From: Thalassovita mangrovi
GTDB taxonomy: Bacteria; Pseudomonadota; Alphaproteobacteria; Rhodobacterales; Rhodobacteraceae
NCBI RefSeq assembly: GCF_009857745.1
Contig: NZ_WWEN01000002.1
Location: forward strand, 434,001 to 498,000
Length of the DNA: 64,000 bases
Direction: 5' to 3'
A program made the position numbers and the translations under genes. Below, piece after piece: positions 52,266-61,493 of this stretch (position 1 is the stretch's first letter; each line of letters opens with the position of its first letter). The notes beneath the pieces are model-generated. The model was not told the DNA's origin, made no database searches, and saw only the letters and a program-made list of their open reading frames with translations.

Positions 52266-53660
52266 TCAGAACTGCGCGAACAGCACGACCCAGACCGACA
52301 GGATAATGATCGTGGCCAGCGCATAGCCCCGGTTCCAGATCAGCCCGACATGGCGCGCGCTGACCCCGCCGAAGGACCCGATCAACAGCGTGGTCGCGGT
52401 GAAGGGCGAGGTCACACCGCCCAGGGCCCAGCCCGCGGTGATGGCGATGACAATCGCCGTCGGCGACACGCCAAGCGCCTCGGCCGAAGGCACCAAGGGC
52501 GCGATCAGCGTCACCGCCAGGATGGGGTTCATACCGATCTGCCCCGCCAGCGGGATCAGCCAGACCAGCGCCACCAGCACGACCGAGGCCGGCAGCGCCG
52601 ACAGGTCCAGCCCCAGCCCGTCCAGCAGCGGCGCCAGCAACGGCGCCCCCACGGTGCCGATATACCCGGCCATCATCAGCAGAACGATCTCGCCCCGGTA
52701 GCCCGGCAATTCGACGAAGGCGTATTCGGCGGCGCGGTGGCGGAACCCCTGCCCCTTCTCAGCCCCGCGCGCCTGTATCAGGCCCCAGGTCACAGCGATC
52801 ACCGGCACGATCAGCATCACCAGACCGACCACGCGGATACCCGTCGCGTAATGCAAAATCACGATGCTGCTGACCAGGATCGCCAGCAGCAGCACCAGCG
52901 GCAACATCAGCGCCCAAGTCCCGTCCGGGGATTGCCGCTCCGGGCGCGGGCGGGACAGCTGCGGCTTGAACAGGGTGTCGAGCGCCCAACCGGTGCCCGC
53001 CATCAGCACGGAGGTGACGATCCCCGGCACCACCGCATCGGCCCATCGCGCCCCCGGGATAAGCGCGGTGGAAATCGCGACGGCAAAGGACAGCGGCGAC
53101 CACGGCAGGGTCGAGGTGAAGGCGCGCTGGATCGCCAGCAACATCCGCCTTGTGCGGTGGCGGCGGATTTCCTCGTCCGGTTCCTCATTGGCGCTGGCGG
53201 TGGCGAGGCTGCCGAGCAAGGCGATGGCGCCGTAATTCAGCAGCAGCGCGAACATCTGCCCACCCAGGGTCAGCGCGATATAGCGCCGTCCGGGCGGCTG
53301 TTGCGCCAGGAACCTCCCGCTGCGCCGGATCGAGGGCGAGGTCGCCGCGGCGCTTCTGAGGGTCGCCAGAGCGGTGAAAAAGGCGGCGATGAAGGCGGAG
53401 GTCTGCAGGGCCTTCAGCGCGACCGGCTGCCAGTCCTGCCCAATCAGGGCAAGGGCCAGGGTCAAGCCCATCGCGACCAGCACGAACACGTAGCGGCCGG
53501 GCCGGACCTGCAGCGCCAGCAGCGCGGTCACCAGGATGACGGCCCAGGGCACGACCAATCCCGCCTGCGCGCTGATACCCCATTCGGTCAGCACCACCAA
53601 CGCGGTGACGACGACGAGCAATCCACCCGTCAACCTGTCCATGAAATCCGACCGTAACAT
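52266..53660 (-). CDS. Multi-pass membrane permease of unknown substrate
   Basis: About 464 residues from ATG 53660 (alternatives 53642 and a longer frame). It has about 12 hydrophobic segments in two halves. The second half has IPLAGQIGMNPILAVTLIAP, LGGVTSPFTATTLLIGSFGG and SARHVGLIWNRGYALATIII, which recall the TSPF-like hairpins of ion-transporter superfamily secondary carriers. The middle has a charged loop (NEEPDEEIRRHRTRRMLLAI). It lies next to an M20 peptidase gene, about 80 bases upstream. The substrate is unknown. Confidence 0.75.
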   Translation of the reverse strand: MLRSDFMDRLTGGLLVVVTALVVLTEWGISAQAGLVVPWAVILVTALLALQVRPGRYVFVLVAMGLTLALALIGQDWQPVALKALQTSAFIAAFFTALATLRSAAATSPSIRRSGRFLAQQPPGRRYIALTLGGQMFALLLNYGAIALLGSLATASANEEPDEEIRRHRTRRMLLAIQRAFTSTLPWSPLSFAVAISTALIPGARWADAVVPGIVTSVLMAGTGWALDTLFKPQLSRPRPERQSPDGTWALMLPLVLLLAILVSSIVILHYATGIRVVGLVMLIVPVIAVTWGLIQARGAEKGQGFRHRAAEYAFVELPGYRGEIVLLMMAGYIGTVGAPLLAPLLDGLGLDLSALPASVVLVALVWLIPLAGQIGMNPILAVTLIAPLVPSAEALGVSPTAIVIAITAGWALGGVTSPFTATTLLIGSFGGVSARHVGLIWNRGYALATIIILSVWVVLFAQF

Positions 53661-53741
53661 GCCCGTCCTATCCCTGCCCTCAAGGCGCCGTAGTTGCAAG
53701 CGGGGCGGGCTTCATTTCCGAAAACCGCCCCGCGCCCTGCC

Positions 53742-55157
53742 CTAGGCCATCTCGGCAATCGGCGGCTCGGCCCCTTCGGGCAACGGGCAGACATATCCGT
53801 TCGGCCCGACCCGGCGCGCCAGGTCCTCTTTCGCGCGGGCGCGCAGGTCGGGGTCGCGCATCGCATCCGCCCCGGTCGCGGCCATCACCGCCGCCGCGTG
53901 CACCATGCCCGTGATCGCGGGCTGGCTCTTGCCCTGCGCCACCACCTGCCAGCTGTGCAGCTGCGTGCCGATGGCGTGGTTGGCGCCCCACATCTGGATC
54001 GTCGGCACCACCCAGCTGACATCGGCCACGTCGGTGGACCCGCCCATTTCCACCGTCGGCGCGTCCGCCGGAACGATGAAATCTGCCAGCGGCTTGCGGC
54101 TCTCTTCGGCGATCCCCACCCCGCGATAGGCGGCGCGGATATCGTCTTCGCTCAGGGTCGCCTGGAACCGCGCGGCATAGGCCTTGTCGACATCGGTGAA
54201 CGGCGGCGGCCCGAGCCGTTCGAGGTTGCGCTGCATCGCCTCGCCCAGCGGGGCGTTGTAGATCAGGTTCGACACGGCGGCGAGAACCTTGTCCGACACC
54301 TTGGTTTCGGTCATCAAGGCGGCCCCGGCGGCCACCTTGCGCACCCGTTCCAGCAGCGTCAGCATTTCCGGCGCGGTCGCCGCGCGCACCACGTAGCGCA
54401 CCTTGGCATGGGCCTGCACCACGTTGGGGGAAATGCCGCCGCCGTCGATGATCGCGTGGTGGATGCGCGCCTCGTCCGGCATGTGTTCGCGCATGTAGTT
54501 GATACCGACGCTCATCAGCTCCACCGCGTCGAGCGCGCTGCGCCCCAGATGCGGCGCGGCGGCCGCGTGGGACGCGCGGCCTTCGAAGGCGAAATCGACC
54601 CGCGCATTGGACAGCGAACTGCCCTTCAGAACGCCCGGGATGCTGCCCGGGTGCCAGGTGATCGCGATATCGACATCCTCAAACGCGCCCGCACGGACCA
54701 TGAAGACCTTGGCCGCCCCGCCCTCTTCCGCCGGGCAGCCGTAATAGCGCACCCGGCCCGGCGTGCCGGTCGCCTCCAGCCAGTTCTTCACCGCCGTCGC
54801 GGCCAGCATCGCGGCCGAGCCGAGCAGGTTATGACCGCAGCCATGACCGTTGGCACCGGATTCCAGCGGGTCCTGTTCGAACACATCCGCCTTCTGGCTC
54901 AGACCGGCCAGCGCGTCGAATTCGCCCAGAAAGGCGATGACCGGCCCGCCCGACCCGGCCTCGCCCATCACCGCGGTGGGGATACCGGCGAGGTTTTCCT
55001 CAACCCGGAAGCCCTGGGCCTTCAGTTCCTCGACATGCGCCGCGACGGATTGCGTTTCGCCATAGCAGGTTTCCGGCGTCGCCCAGACCCGGTCGCTCAG
55101 CGCCTTGAAGCGGTCCTTCGCGTCTTCGACATAGGTCCATAACGGGTGCTCGTTCAT
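53742..55157 (-). CDS. M20 family amidohydrolase
   Basis: 471 residues from ATG 55157. The metal-binding motif GHGCGHNLLGSAAMLAATAV, the second-metal region CPAEEGGAAK and a dimerisation lid (ASHAAAAPHLGRSALDAVEL) identify the AbgB/HipO-like group of M20 peptidases, which cleave amide bonds in N-acyl amino acids or p-aminobenzoyl-glutamate-like compounds. It is probably co-transcribed with the permease at 52266-53660. Confidence 0.9.
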   Translation of the reverse strand: MNEHPLWTYVEDAKDRFKALSDRVWATPETCYGETQSVAAHVEELKAQGFRVEENLAGIPTAVMGEAGSGGPVIAFLGEFDALAGLSQKADVFEQDPLESGANGHGCGHNLLGSAAMLAATAVKNWLEATGTPGRVRYYGCPAEEGGAAKVFMVRAGAFEDVDIAITWHPGSIPGVLKGSSLSNARVDFAFEGRASHAAAAPHLGRSALDAVELMSVGINYMREHMPDEARIHHAIIDGGGISPNVVQAHAKVRYVVRAATAPEMLTLLERVRKVAAGAALMTETKVSDKVLAAVSNLIYNAPLGEAMQRNLERLGPPPFTDVDKAYAARFQATLSEDDIRAAYRGVGIAEESRKPLADFIVPADAPTVEMGGSTDVADVSWVVPTIQMWGANHAIGTQLHSWQVVAQGKSQPAITGMVHAAAVMAATGADAMRDPDLRARAKEDLARRVGPNGYVCPLPEGAEPPIAEMA

Positions 55158-55271
55158 CGCGCCGTTCCTTTTGCTGGAAAAACTGCGCCACGGGGCCCCG
55201 CGGCGCCTGGGATCGCCGCAACGGTAGAAGCCCGGCCGGGGGTTTGCAATCACCCCCGGTTGCCAAACCCC

Positions 55272-56198
55272 TCAGAGCGGGGTCATCGCGTCCGGCCGGA
55301 ACTGCTCTGCTATATTAAAGAACAGATCGATCAGCGCGTTGCGCTCGTCGGCAAGCGCGAACACCACCTCGTCCACGCTGGAGCGGAATTCAGGCACCTT
55401 TATCCGCCGCACCGTATCGGACCGGTACGTGCCGTAACGCCACATGAAACCCACCCCGATGCCCAGGGCCACCGCCTCGTAGACCGCATCGCGGGTATCT
55501 GCCGTCAGCCGCGGTTCGGGGGCCAGCCCGGCCTGGCGGAAGCCGCGATCGACCACTTTCTGGGTCGACGATCCGGGCGAACGGAACACCAGCGGCGCTT
55601 GGGCCAGATGCGCCAGCGTCACCTCGCTTTGCTCCGCCATCGGGTTGCCGGGCGACACGATCGCCACCACCTCCTGCGACAGCACCGGGAAGCGGCGGAA
55701 GCGCGGATCGGCAGGCAGATCGGGCAGCACCGCGACATCGACCTCGCGCCGCGACACGGCGGCCATGATATCCTGATGCGATCCGCTTTCGACCGTTACG
55801 GTCAGCGTCGGGTGCAGTTCCAGCACCCGCCCGACGATGGCGATGCCCGGCATCGAATTGCCCAACCCCACCCGCAGCCGGTGCTTGCCCGTGGGCCCGC
55901 GCCGCGCCAGCACCCGTTCGGCGTCGCTCTGCGCGCGCTGCATCCGGTGGGCGATGTCGCACAGTTCCAGACAGGCGGGCGTCGGGGTCATCACCCCGCG
56001 CACCCGGTCGAACAGGTGGATGTCATAGGCGCGTTCCAGATCGCGGACCTGCTGCGCCACGGCGCTGTGCGAAATGCCGATTCGGCGCGCCGCGGCGGAA
56101 TAGGACCCTTCTTCGGCCACCGCCGTGAGGGCGCGCAAACGCGAAAGCGACAGGCCCGAGGCCGTATCTGAAACCGATACCTTCATGATCTGCAACAT
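55272..56198 (-). CDS. LysR-family transcriptional regulator
   Basis: About 308 residues from ATG 56198; a GTG at 56210 and an ATG at 56186 are alternatives. The helix-turn-helix is LSRLRALTAVAEEGSYSAAA then RRIGISHSAVAQQVRDLERA. The effector domain contains PGIAIVGRVLELHPTLTVTV and VFRSPGSSTQKVVDRGF. It is divergent from the HAD/ABC/metallophosphoesterase operon (56336 onward) and likely controls it or the neighbouring peptidase. Confidence 0.9.
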   Translation of the reverse strand: MLQIMKVSVSDTASGLSLSRLRALTAVAEEGSYSAAARRIGISHSAVAQQVRDLERAYDIHLFDRVRGVMTPTPACLELCDIAHRMQRAQSDAERVLARRGPTGKHRLRVGLGNSMPGIAIVGRVLELHPTLTVTVESGSHQDIMAAVSRREVDVAVLPDLPADPRFRRFPVLSQEVVAIVSPGNPMAEQSEVTLAHLAQAPLVFRSPGSSTQKVVDRGFRQAGLAPEPRLTADTRDAVYEAVALGIGVGFMWRYGTYRSDTVRRIKVPEFRSSVDEVVFALADERNALIDLFFNIAEQFRPDAMTPL

Positions 56199-56335
56199 AG
56201 GCTTCCACACGTAACGCGGCGGTTACAGTCCCGCGAAATATAACCAACAACAGCCGCCAAAAGCGGCCCAGCGAAAACCGAAACACCGCGCCCGCAGGCG
56301 CAGACGGGGATTTCCCCGAACAGAGAGATATTGGC

Positions 56336-57097
56336 ATGCCCGAACCGATCCGATTGCAGCAGTTCCTCGACGGCCCCTGGCCCGAACGGGCGGCCATCCT
56401 GGCCGACCTGGACGGCTGTCTGGTGTCCGGCGACACGGTGTTGCCGGGGGTGCCGGAACTCTTCGCCCGCTGCGGCGCCCGGTTGTGGGTCGTGTCCAAC
56501 AATTCCACCGATACCGCGCGGACCCTGTCGGCGCGGCTGGCGGGGCTGGGGCTGGCACTGCCGCCCGAACGGGTGCTGCTGGCCGGGGAAATGACCCTGC
56601 GCGCGTTGCAGCAGACCCGCCCCGGCGCCCGCATCGCGCTCTACGCCACCGACCCGCTGCAGGAGCTGGCGCAGGAACTTGGGCTGGTGCCCGACCGCGC
56701 CGCGCCCGAACGGGTTGTGCTGGCGCGCGACACGGCGCTGAGCTTCGCCGATATCGCCCGCATCGCCGAACACGCCCATGCCGGCATCCCGGTCACCCTG
56801 GCCAATCCCGACACCAGCCACCCGGCCGCCGACGGCACCCCGGTGCCCGAAACCGGCGCGCTCTGGGCGGCGGTGTCGGCCATGGTGCCGCAGGCGCGAG
56901 TGAACTCCCTCGGCAAACCGGCCCCCGACATGCCGCGCGAGGCGCTGCGCCGCGCGGGCGTCACCGCCGGGGCCGCCGTCTTCATCGGAGACACCGCCGA
57001 AACCGACGGCCTGGCCGCCGCCGCCGCCGGTGTCGAATTCGTCCATCTGGCGCGCCCGGGCCATGCCCCCGCCCGCCCCGCCATGACCGGAGCCTGA
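56336..57097 (+). CDS. HAD-IIA family hydrolase (NagD-like)
   Basis: 253 residues. The HAD motif I is LADLDGCLVSGD with nucleophile Asp24 and acid/base Asp26; motif II shows as VVSNNSTDTARTL; motif III/IV GKPAPDMPREAL and FIGDTAETDGLAAAAAGVEF. HAD-IIA enzymes dephosphorylate small phospho-compounds such as nucleotides or sugar phosphates. The next gene, an oligopeptide-type permease, starts 2 bases after its stop, which points to a phosphoester uptake and breakdown operon. Confidence 0.88.
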   Translation: MPEPIRLQQFLDGPWPERAAILADLDGCLVSGDTVLPGVPELFARCGARLWVVSNNSTDTARTLSARLAGLGLALPPERVLLAGEMTLRALQQTRPGARIALYATDPLQELAQELGLVPDRAAPERVVLARDTALSFADIARIAEHAHAGIPVTLANPDTSHPAADGTPVPETGALWAAVSAMVPQARVNSLGKPAPDMPREALRRAGVTAGAAVFIGDTAETDGLAAAAAGVEFVHLARPGHAPARPAMTGA

Positions 57098-57099
57098 AC

Positions 57100-58029
57100 A
57101 TGCTGAGCTATGCCCTGCGCACCCTGATCCGGATGGTGCTGACCTTCTTCGTGATCGTCACCATCGTGTTCTTCGCCACCCGCCTGTCGGGCAATGCGAT
57201 CGACTTCGTCGTCAGCGACGGCATCACCAGCGAGGACCGCGAGCTGCTGATCAAGTATTACGAACTGGACCGGCCGATCCTGACGCAATACTTCGCCTTC
57301 CTGCGCTCCTTCACCGACGGCCAGTTCGGCCTGTCCTTCATCGAACGCCGACCGGTTTCCGAAATCGTGCTGGAACGCATCTGGCCCTCGACGCAGCTTC
57401 TGCTGTCGGCGGTGGGGCTGACCCTGCTGGTGTCGATCCCGCTGGGCATCGCCGCCGCGATCTGGCGCAAGAGCTGGATCGGCAGCGCGGTGATGATGGT
57501 GGCCTTCCTGGGCTACGCGGTGCCCAATTTCGTCCTCGCCACCGTGATGGTGCTGCTGTTTTCCTACTGGCTGAACTGGCTGCCGGTGGTGGGCAACGGC
57601 ACCGCATGGCATTTCATCATGCCCACCGTCGCGCTGTCGGGCGTTCTGATCGCGGCGCTGACCCGGTTCACCCGCAACGCCATGCTGGACGTGCTGGGGC
57701 AGGATTTCATGCGCACCGCCCGCGCCAAGGGGCTGCCGGAAAACGCGGTGATCGTCAAACACGGGCTGCGCAACGCGGGCATCACCATCCTGTCGGTGAT
57801 CGGGCTGCAGGTGGCCGGGCTGGCGGCGTCGGGGTCGGTGGTGATCGAGGCGATCTTCGCCTGGCCCGGGATCGGCGACCTGCTGGTCTCCTCGGCGCTG
57901 CGCCGCGATTACCCGGTGCTGCAATTCGGCGTGCTGACCGTCGCCCTGGCGGTGATCGTGATCAACGCCGCCATCGACCTTGCCTATGCCTGGGCCGATC
58001 CGCGCCTGCGCCACACCGTGAAAGGCTGA
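57100..58029 (+). CDS. ABC transporter permease, DppB/OppB type
   Basis: 309 residues from ATG 57100. Six membrane segments are visible. TLIRMVLTFFVIVTIVFFAT is the first, and the BPD inner-membrane signature is near DFMRTARAKGLPENAVIVKH. It belongs to the dipeptide/oligopeptide permease family that imports peptides, nickel, glycosides or other small solutes. The partner DppC-like gene follows after 4 bases. Confidence 0.93.
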   Translation: MLSYALRTLIRMVLTFFVIVTIVFFATRLSGNAIDFVVSDGITSEDRELLIKYYELDRPILTQYFAFLRSFTDGQFGLSFIERRPVSEIVLERIWPSTQLLLSAVGLTLLVSIPLGIAAAIWRKSWIGSAVMMVAFLGYAVPNFVLATVMVLLFSYWLNWLPVVGNGTAWHFIMPTVALSGVLIAALTRFTRNAMLDVLGQDFMRTARAKGLPENAVIVKHGLRNAGITILSVIGLQVAGLAASGSVVIEAIFAWPGIGDLLVSSALRRDYPVLQFGVLTVALAVIVINAAIDLAYAWADPRLRHTVKG

Positions 58030-58033
58030 TCCC

Positions 58034-58921
58034 ATGACCTATCCCGCCCTCCCCTCGACCTCCGCCCCGGCCGCCGCGTTGCAGCTTTGGCGCGGCGCCG
58101 ACGTGATCCAGAAGGCCGCGATCGTGATCGGTCTGAGCCTGGTGATCCTCGCCATCTTCGCGCCGCTGATCGCGCCGTTCGATCCCAATGCGCAAAGCCT
58201 GATCTCGCGGCTGCGCCCGCCGCTGGGGTTCGAGCGCGCCAAGGCGGGCTACCTGTTGGGCACCGATGAGCTGGGCCGCGACGTGTTTTCGCGCAGCCTG
58301 TACGGGCTGCGGCTGACACTGATGCTGGCGGTGCTGGGCGCGACGCTGGGCCTGCTGATCGGCGGCTCGATGGGGCTGCTGGCGGGGATCGTCGGCGGCC
58401 GCACCGAGGCCAGCATCATGGCCGCCGTCGACACCCAGATCGCCGTGCCCTTCACCCTGATCGCGCTGTTCCTGCTGGCGATCCTGGGGTCGTCCATCGA
58501 GGTGATCGTGCTGGTGCTGGGCCTGGCCGGCTGGGAACAATACGCCCGCATCGTGCGCGGCGAGGTGAAGCGGCTGATGAGCATGCCCTTCATCGAGGCC
58601 GCCCGCGCCGCCGGGGCCGGTCCGCTGCGCATCGCCCGCCATCACCTGCTGCCCAATATCGTGTCGCCCATCGTGGTGCAGTTCACCCTGTCGCTGTCCA
58701 ATATCGTACTGCTGGAAAGCACCCTGTCCTTCCTCGGCCTCGGCGTCCAGCCGCCCACCGCGACGCTGGGATCGATGGTCGGGATCGGCCGCGACTACAT
58801 GCCGACCGCACCGTGGATCGTGGTGGCCCCGGCGATGATGATCCTGCTGATCACCTTCGCGGTGCAGATCCTCGGCGACTGGCTGCGCGACAGCGCCGAT
58901 GTGCGGCTGCGCGAAAGGTAA
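58034..58921 (+). CDS. ABC transporter permease, DppC/OppC type
   Basis: 295 residues. The N-terminal anchor VIQKAAIVIGLSLVILAIFA and FDPNAQSLISRLRPPLGFER are typical of DppC. LLGTDELGRDVFSRSLYGLR is the conserved loop, and PFIEAARAAGAGPLRIARHH the BPD signature. It forms the membrane pair with the preceding DppB-type protein. Translation starts 4 bases after the previous stop. Confidence 0.93.
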   Translation: MTYPALPSTSAPAAALQLWRGADVIQKAAIVIGLSLVILAIFAPLIAPFDPNAQSLISRLRPPLGFERAKAGYLLGTDELGRDVFSRSLYGLRLTLMLAVLGATLGLLIGGSMGLLAGIVGGRTEASIMAAVDTQIAVPFTLIALFLLAILGSSIEVIVLVLGLAGWEQYARIVRGEVKRLMSMPFIEAARAAGAGPLRIARHHLLPNIVSPIVVQFTLSLSNIVLLESTLSFLGLGVQPPTATLGSMVGIGRDYMPTAPWIVVAPAMMILLITFAVQILGDWLRDSADVRLRER

Positions 58922-58997
58922 CCCCGAAATACCAACAACAGAGGCGCAAACGCCCGCCCCCTTCAACCGTCTATTCAATCCTCACGGAGACAAGACA

Positions 58998-60551
58998 ATG
59001 CTGAGACTGCTGCTTTCCACCGCCCTCGTCGCAGGGATCGCCTCGGGCGCGTCTGCCCAGGAAATCACCGTCGGCGCCGCCAACGTGTCGAACTATCTCG
59101 ACCCCGGCCGCGACCATTCCAATGTCGGTTCGCAATTCTACTACAACACGTTCGACACCCTGATCGACCGCAACCACGACACGCTGGAAGCGGAATGGGT
59201 TCCGGCGCTGGCCACCGAATGGAAACTGGTCGAACCCAATGTGATGGAACTGAAGCTGCGCGAAGGCGTCACCTTCCATAACGGCGAACCGATGACCGCC
59301 GATGACGTCGTGTTTTCGCTGAACCGGATGTACCAGGCCACCTTCGCCCCCTACGTGGTGCGCGCCCGCGACCGTCTGGAAAACTTCGAAAAGGCCGAAA
59401 AGGTCGACGATCTGACCGTGCGGATCACCTCGCGCCGGGAAGAACCGCTGTGGAACACCCTGCTGAACCTGCAGCAGGTCATGATCATCCCCGAAGACTA
59501 CACCAAGGCGCTGACCGGCGATCCCAACGTGGCCGAGGATGACGATTTCGAAGCCTTCTCGATGGCCCCCGTCGGCACCGGCCCCTACCGCGTGGCCGAA
59601 TTCGTCCCCGGCGAACGCCTGGTCTGGGAACGTTTCGACGATTTCTGGGGTGAAAAGGCACCGCTGGCCAAAGCCACCATCCAGCAGATCCCCGAAACCG
59701 CCTCGCGCGTGACCGCGCTGAAGACCGGTGAAGCGGACATCATCACCAACATCGCCCCCGACCAGCTGTCGCTGATCGAAAGCGACCAGAACCTGCGCGC
59801 GGTGGGCAGCGCCACGCCGCTGTTCCACGTCATGATCATGAACGTGAACCACCCCAAGCTGCGCGACCCGCGCATCCGTCAGGCGATGAGCCTGGCCATC
59901 GACCGCGACACGCTGAACGAAGCGCTGTGGCTGGGCAAGGCGGTGGTGCCGGATTCGCACACCTACAAGGAATTCGGCGAACTCTACATGCCCGAGCTCA
60001 AGACCTTCGAATATAACCCCGAGAAGGCCAAGGAGCTTCTGAAGGAAGCCGGTTACGACGGGTCCGAGATCACCTTCGACACCCACCCGACCTATTACAC
60101 CAACGGCATGCTGGCCGCTCAGGCCATCACCGAGATGTGGAAAGAGGTCGGCATCAACGGCAAGGTGCAGATCGCCGAGAAATGGAATGGCGGCTCGCCC
60201 GAACTGATGGCCCGCAACTGGTCCAACCCGATGTATTTCGCCGACCCGTTCGGCTCCTTCGGGGTGATGTGGGCGCCCAATGGCCCCTCCGAAGGACAGG
60301 GCCGGTTCAACACCGACGAAGCCTATGCCAAGGCCTGGGAACGGTTCCGCTATTCCAAGGACGTCGAGACCCGCAAGGCGGCCTATGCCGAACTGATGGA
60401 CCGCATCAAGCAGGACCCGCCGGTGCTGCCGCTTTATCGTCCGTATGAAAGCTGGGCGATGCGCAAGGACGTGAACTGGGCGCCGAAGCCGGGTCACATC
60501 CCCTACGTGCTCGACTTCCGCGCCGGTTCGATCTCCTTCGCGTCGAACTGA
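58998..60551 (+). CDS. ABC transporter solute-binding protein, family 5 (DppA/OppA type)
   Basis: 517 residues from ATG 58998, with CACGGAGA upstream. Signal peptide MLRLLLSTALVAGIASGASA. The family-5 motif LREGVTFHNGEPMTADDVVF is at residues about 80-100 and ends in FSLNRMY. The fold is that of peptide- or nickel-binding proteins. The ligand is not known; the two phosphatases in the operon hint at a phosphorylated solute. Confidence 0.93.
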   Translation: MLRLLLSTALVAGIASGASAQEITVGAANVSNYLDPGRDHSNVGSQFYYNTFDTLIDRNHDTLEAEWVPALATEWKLVEPNVMELKLREGVTFHNGEPMTADDVVFSLNRMYQATFAPYVVRARDRLENFEKAEKVDDLTVRITSRREEPLWNTLLNLQQVMIIPEDYTKALTGDPNVAEDDDFEAFSMAPVGTGPYRVAEFVPGERLVWERFDDFWGEKAPLAKATIQQIPETASRVTALKTGEADIITNIAPDQLSLIESDQNLRAVGSATPLFHVMIMNVNHPKLRDPRIRQAMSLAIDRDTLNEALWLGKAVVPDSHTYKEFGELYMPELKTFEYNPEKAKELLKEAGYDGSEITFDTHPTYYTNGMLAAQAITEMWKEVGINGKVQIAEKWNGGSPELMARNWSNPMYFADPFGSFGVMWAPNGPSEGQGRFNTDEAYAKAWERFRYSKDVETRKAAYAELMDRIKQDPPVLPLYRPYESWAMRKDVNWAPKPGHIPYVLDFRAGSISFASN

Positions 60552-60562
60552 TCACAAAACGG

Positions 60563-60585
60563 CCCGCCGCCCACGCGGCGGCGGG
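60563..60585 (+). terminator. GC-rich hairpin after the binding-protein gene
   Basis: CCCGCCGC (60563-60570) pairs with GCGGCGGG (60578-60585). There is no T-run. Such hairpins often raise the amount of binding protein relative to the genes downstream. Confidence 0.5.
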
Positions 60586-60617
60586 TCCCCTCCCCCCAAT
60601 TCAGGAAAGTCCCCGCC

Positions 60618-61490
60618 ATGTCCGTTCGCCTTGCCATCGTTGCCGATATCCACCACGGAACCCCTTCCGCCACCAAGCGCGGCGATACCGCCATGGGGCT
60701 GATGGAGGAATTCGCCCATTACGTCCGCGACGCCGATGTCGATCATGTCCTCGACCTGGGCGACCGGATTTCGGATGTCGACCACGACACCGACCTGCGG
60801 CTTGAGGCCGAGGTGGCCGAGGCCTTCCGCGCCGTCGAGAAACCGATCTGGCACCTGAACGGCAACCACGACCGCGATTACCTGAGCGTCGAGGAAAACG
60901 AACAGATCCTGGGTCAGTCGCTGGGCCACGAAACCCACGATATCGGCGGCTGGCGCATCGCGCTGTGGCGCGCCGATACCCGCATCCAGCGCACGCCCGA
61001 CCATAACGGTTTCGTGCTGCGCGAAGCCGACCTGCTGTGGCTGTCGCGCACCGTGCAGGCCGCCGACCGGCCGCTGCTGGTGGTCAGCCACGTGCCGCTG
61101 TCGGGCCATTCGCAGATCGGCAACTACTACTTCCAGAACAACCCCGGCCTGTCGACCTATCCGATGGCCGACCGCGCCCGCGCCGCGCTGGCCCAGGCCA
61201 CGGTGCCGGTGGCCTGCCTGTCGGGTCACGTGCACTGGAACACCGTCACCACCGTCGACGGCATCCCGCACCTGACCCAGCAGTCGCTGACCGAAAGCTT
61301 CACCACCGAAGGCGCGCCCGCCGGCGCGATGGGGGTGATCGAACTGGGCGACACCCTGCGGTGGGACGTGGTCGGCGACGATCCCTACCGCGCCGAAGTC
61401 ACCCCCTCCGCCCGCCGCTGGACCCCGGTGATGCCCGATTTCCGCGACCATCCCGAACGGCGCGCCCGCAACATCCAAACCGAGAGCTGA
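60618..61490 (+). CDS. Calcineurin-like metallophosphoesterase
   Basis: 290 residues. The motifs in order are D10-x-H12 (VADIHHG), Asp49 in LDLGDRISD, Asn83-His84-Asp85 in NGNHDRD, His158 in VVSHVPL and His204-x-His206 in LSGHVHWN. This is the full dinuclear metal set of the family. It lacks a signal peptide, so the enzyme is cytoplasmic. It sits between the solute-binding gene and the transport ATPase gene, so it probably hydrolyses the imported phosphodiester or monoester. Confidence 0.93.
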   Translation: MSVRLAIVADIHHGTPSATKRGDTAMGLMEEFAHYVRDADVDHVLDLGDRISDVDHDTDLRLEAEVAEAFRAVEKPIWHLNGNHDRDYLSVEENEQILGQSLGHETHDIGGWRIALWRADTRIQRTPDHNGFVLREADLLWLSRTVQAADRPLLVVSHVPLSGHSQIGNYYFQNNPGLSTYPMADRARAALAQATVPVACLSGHVHWNTVTTVDGIPHLTQQSLTESFTTEGAPAGAMGVIELGDTLRWDVVGDDPYRAEVTPSARRWTPVMPDFRDHPERRARNIQTES

Positions 61491-61493
61491 GCC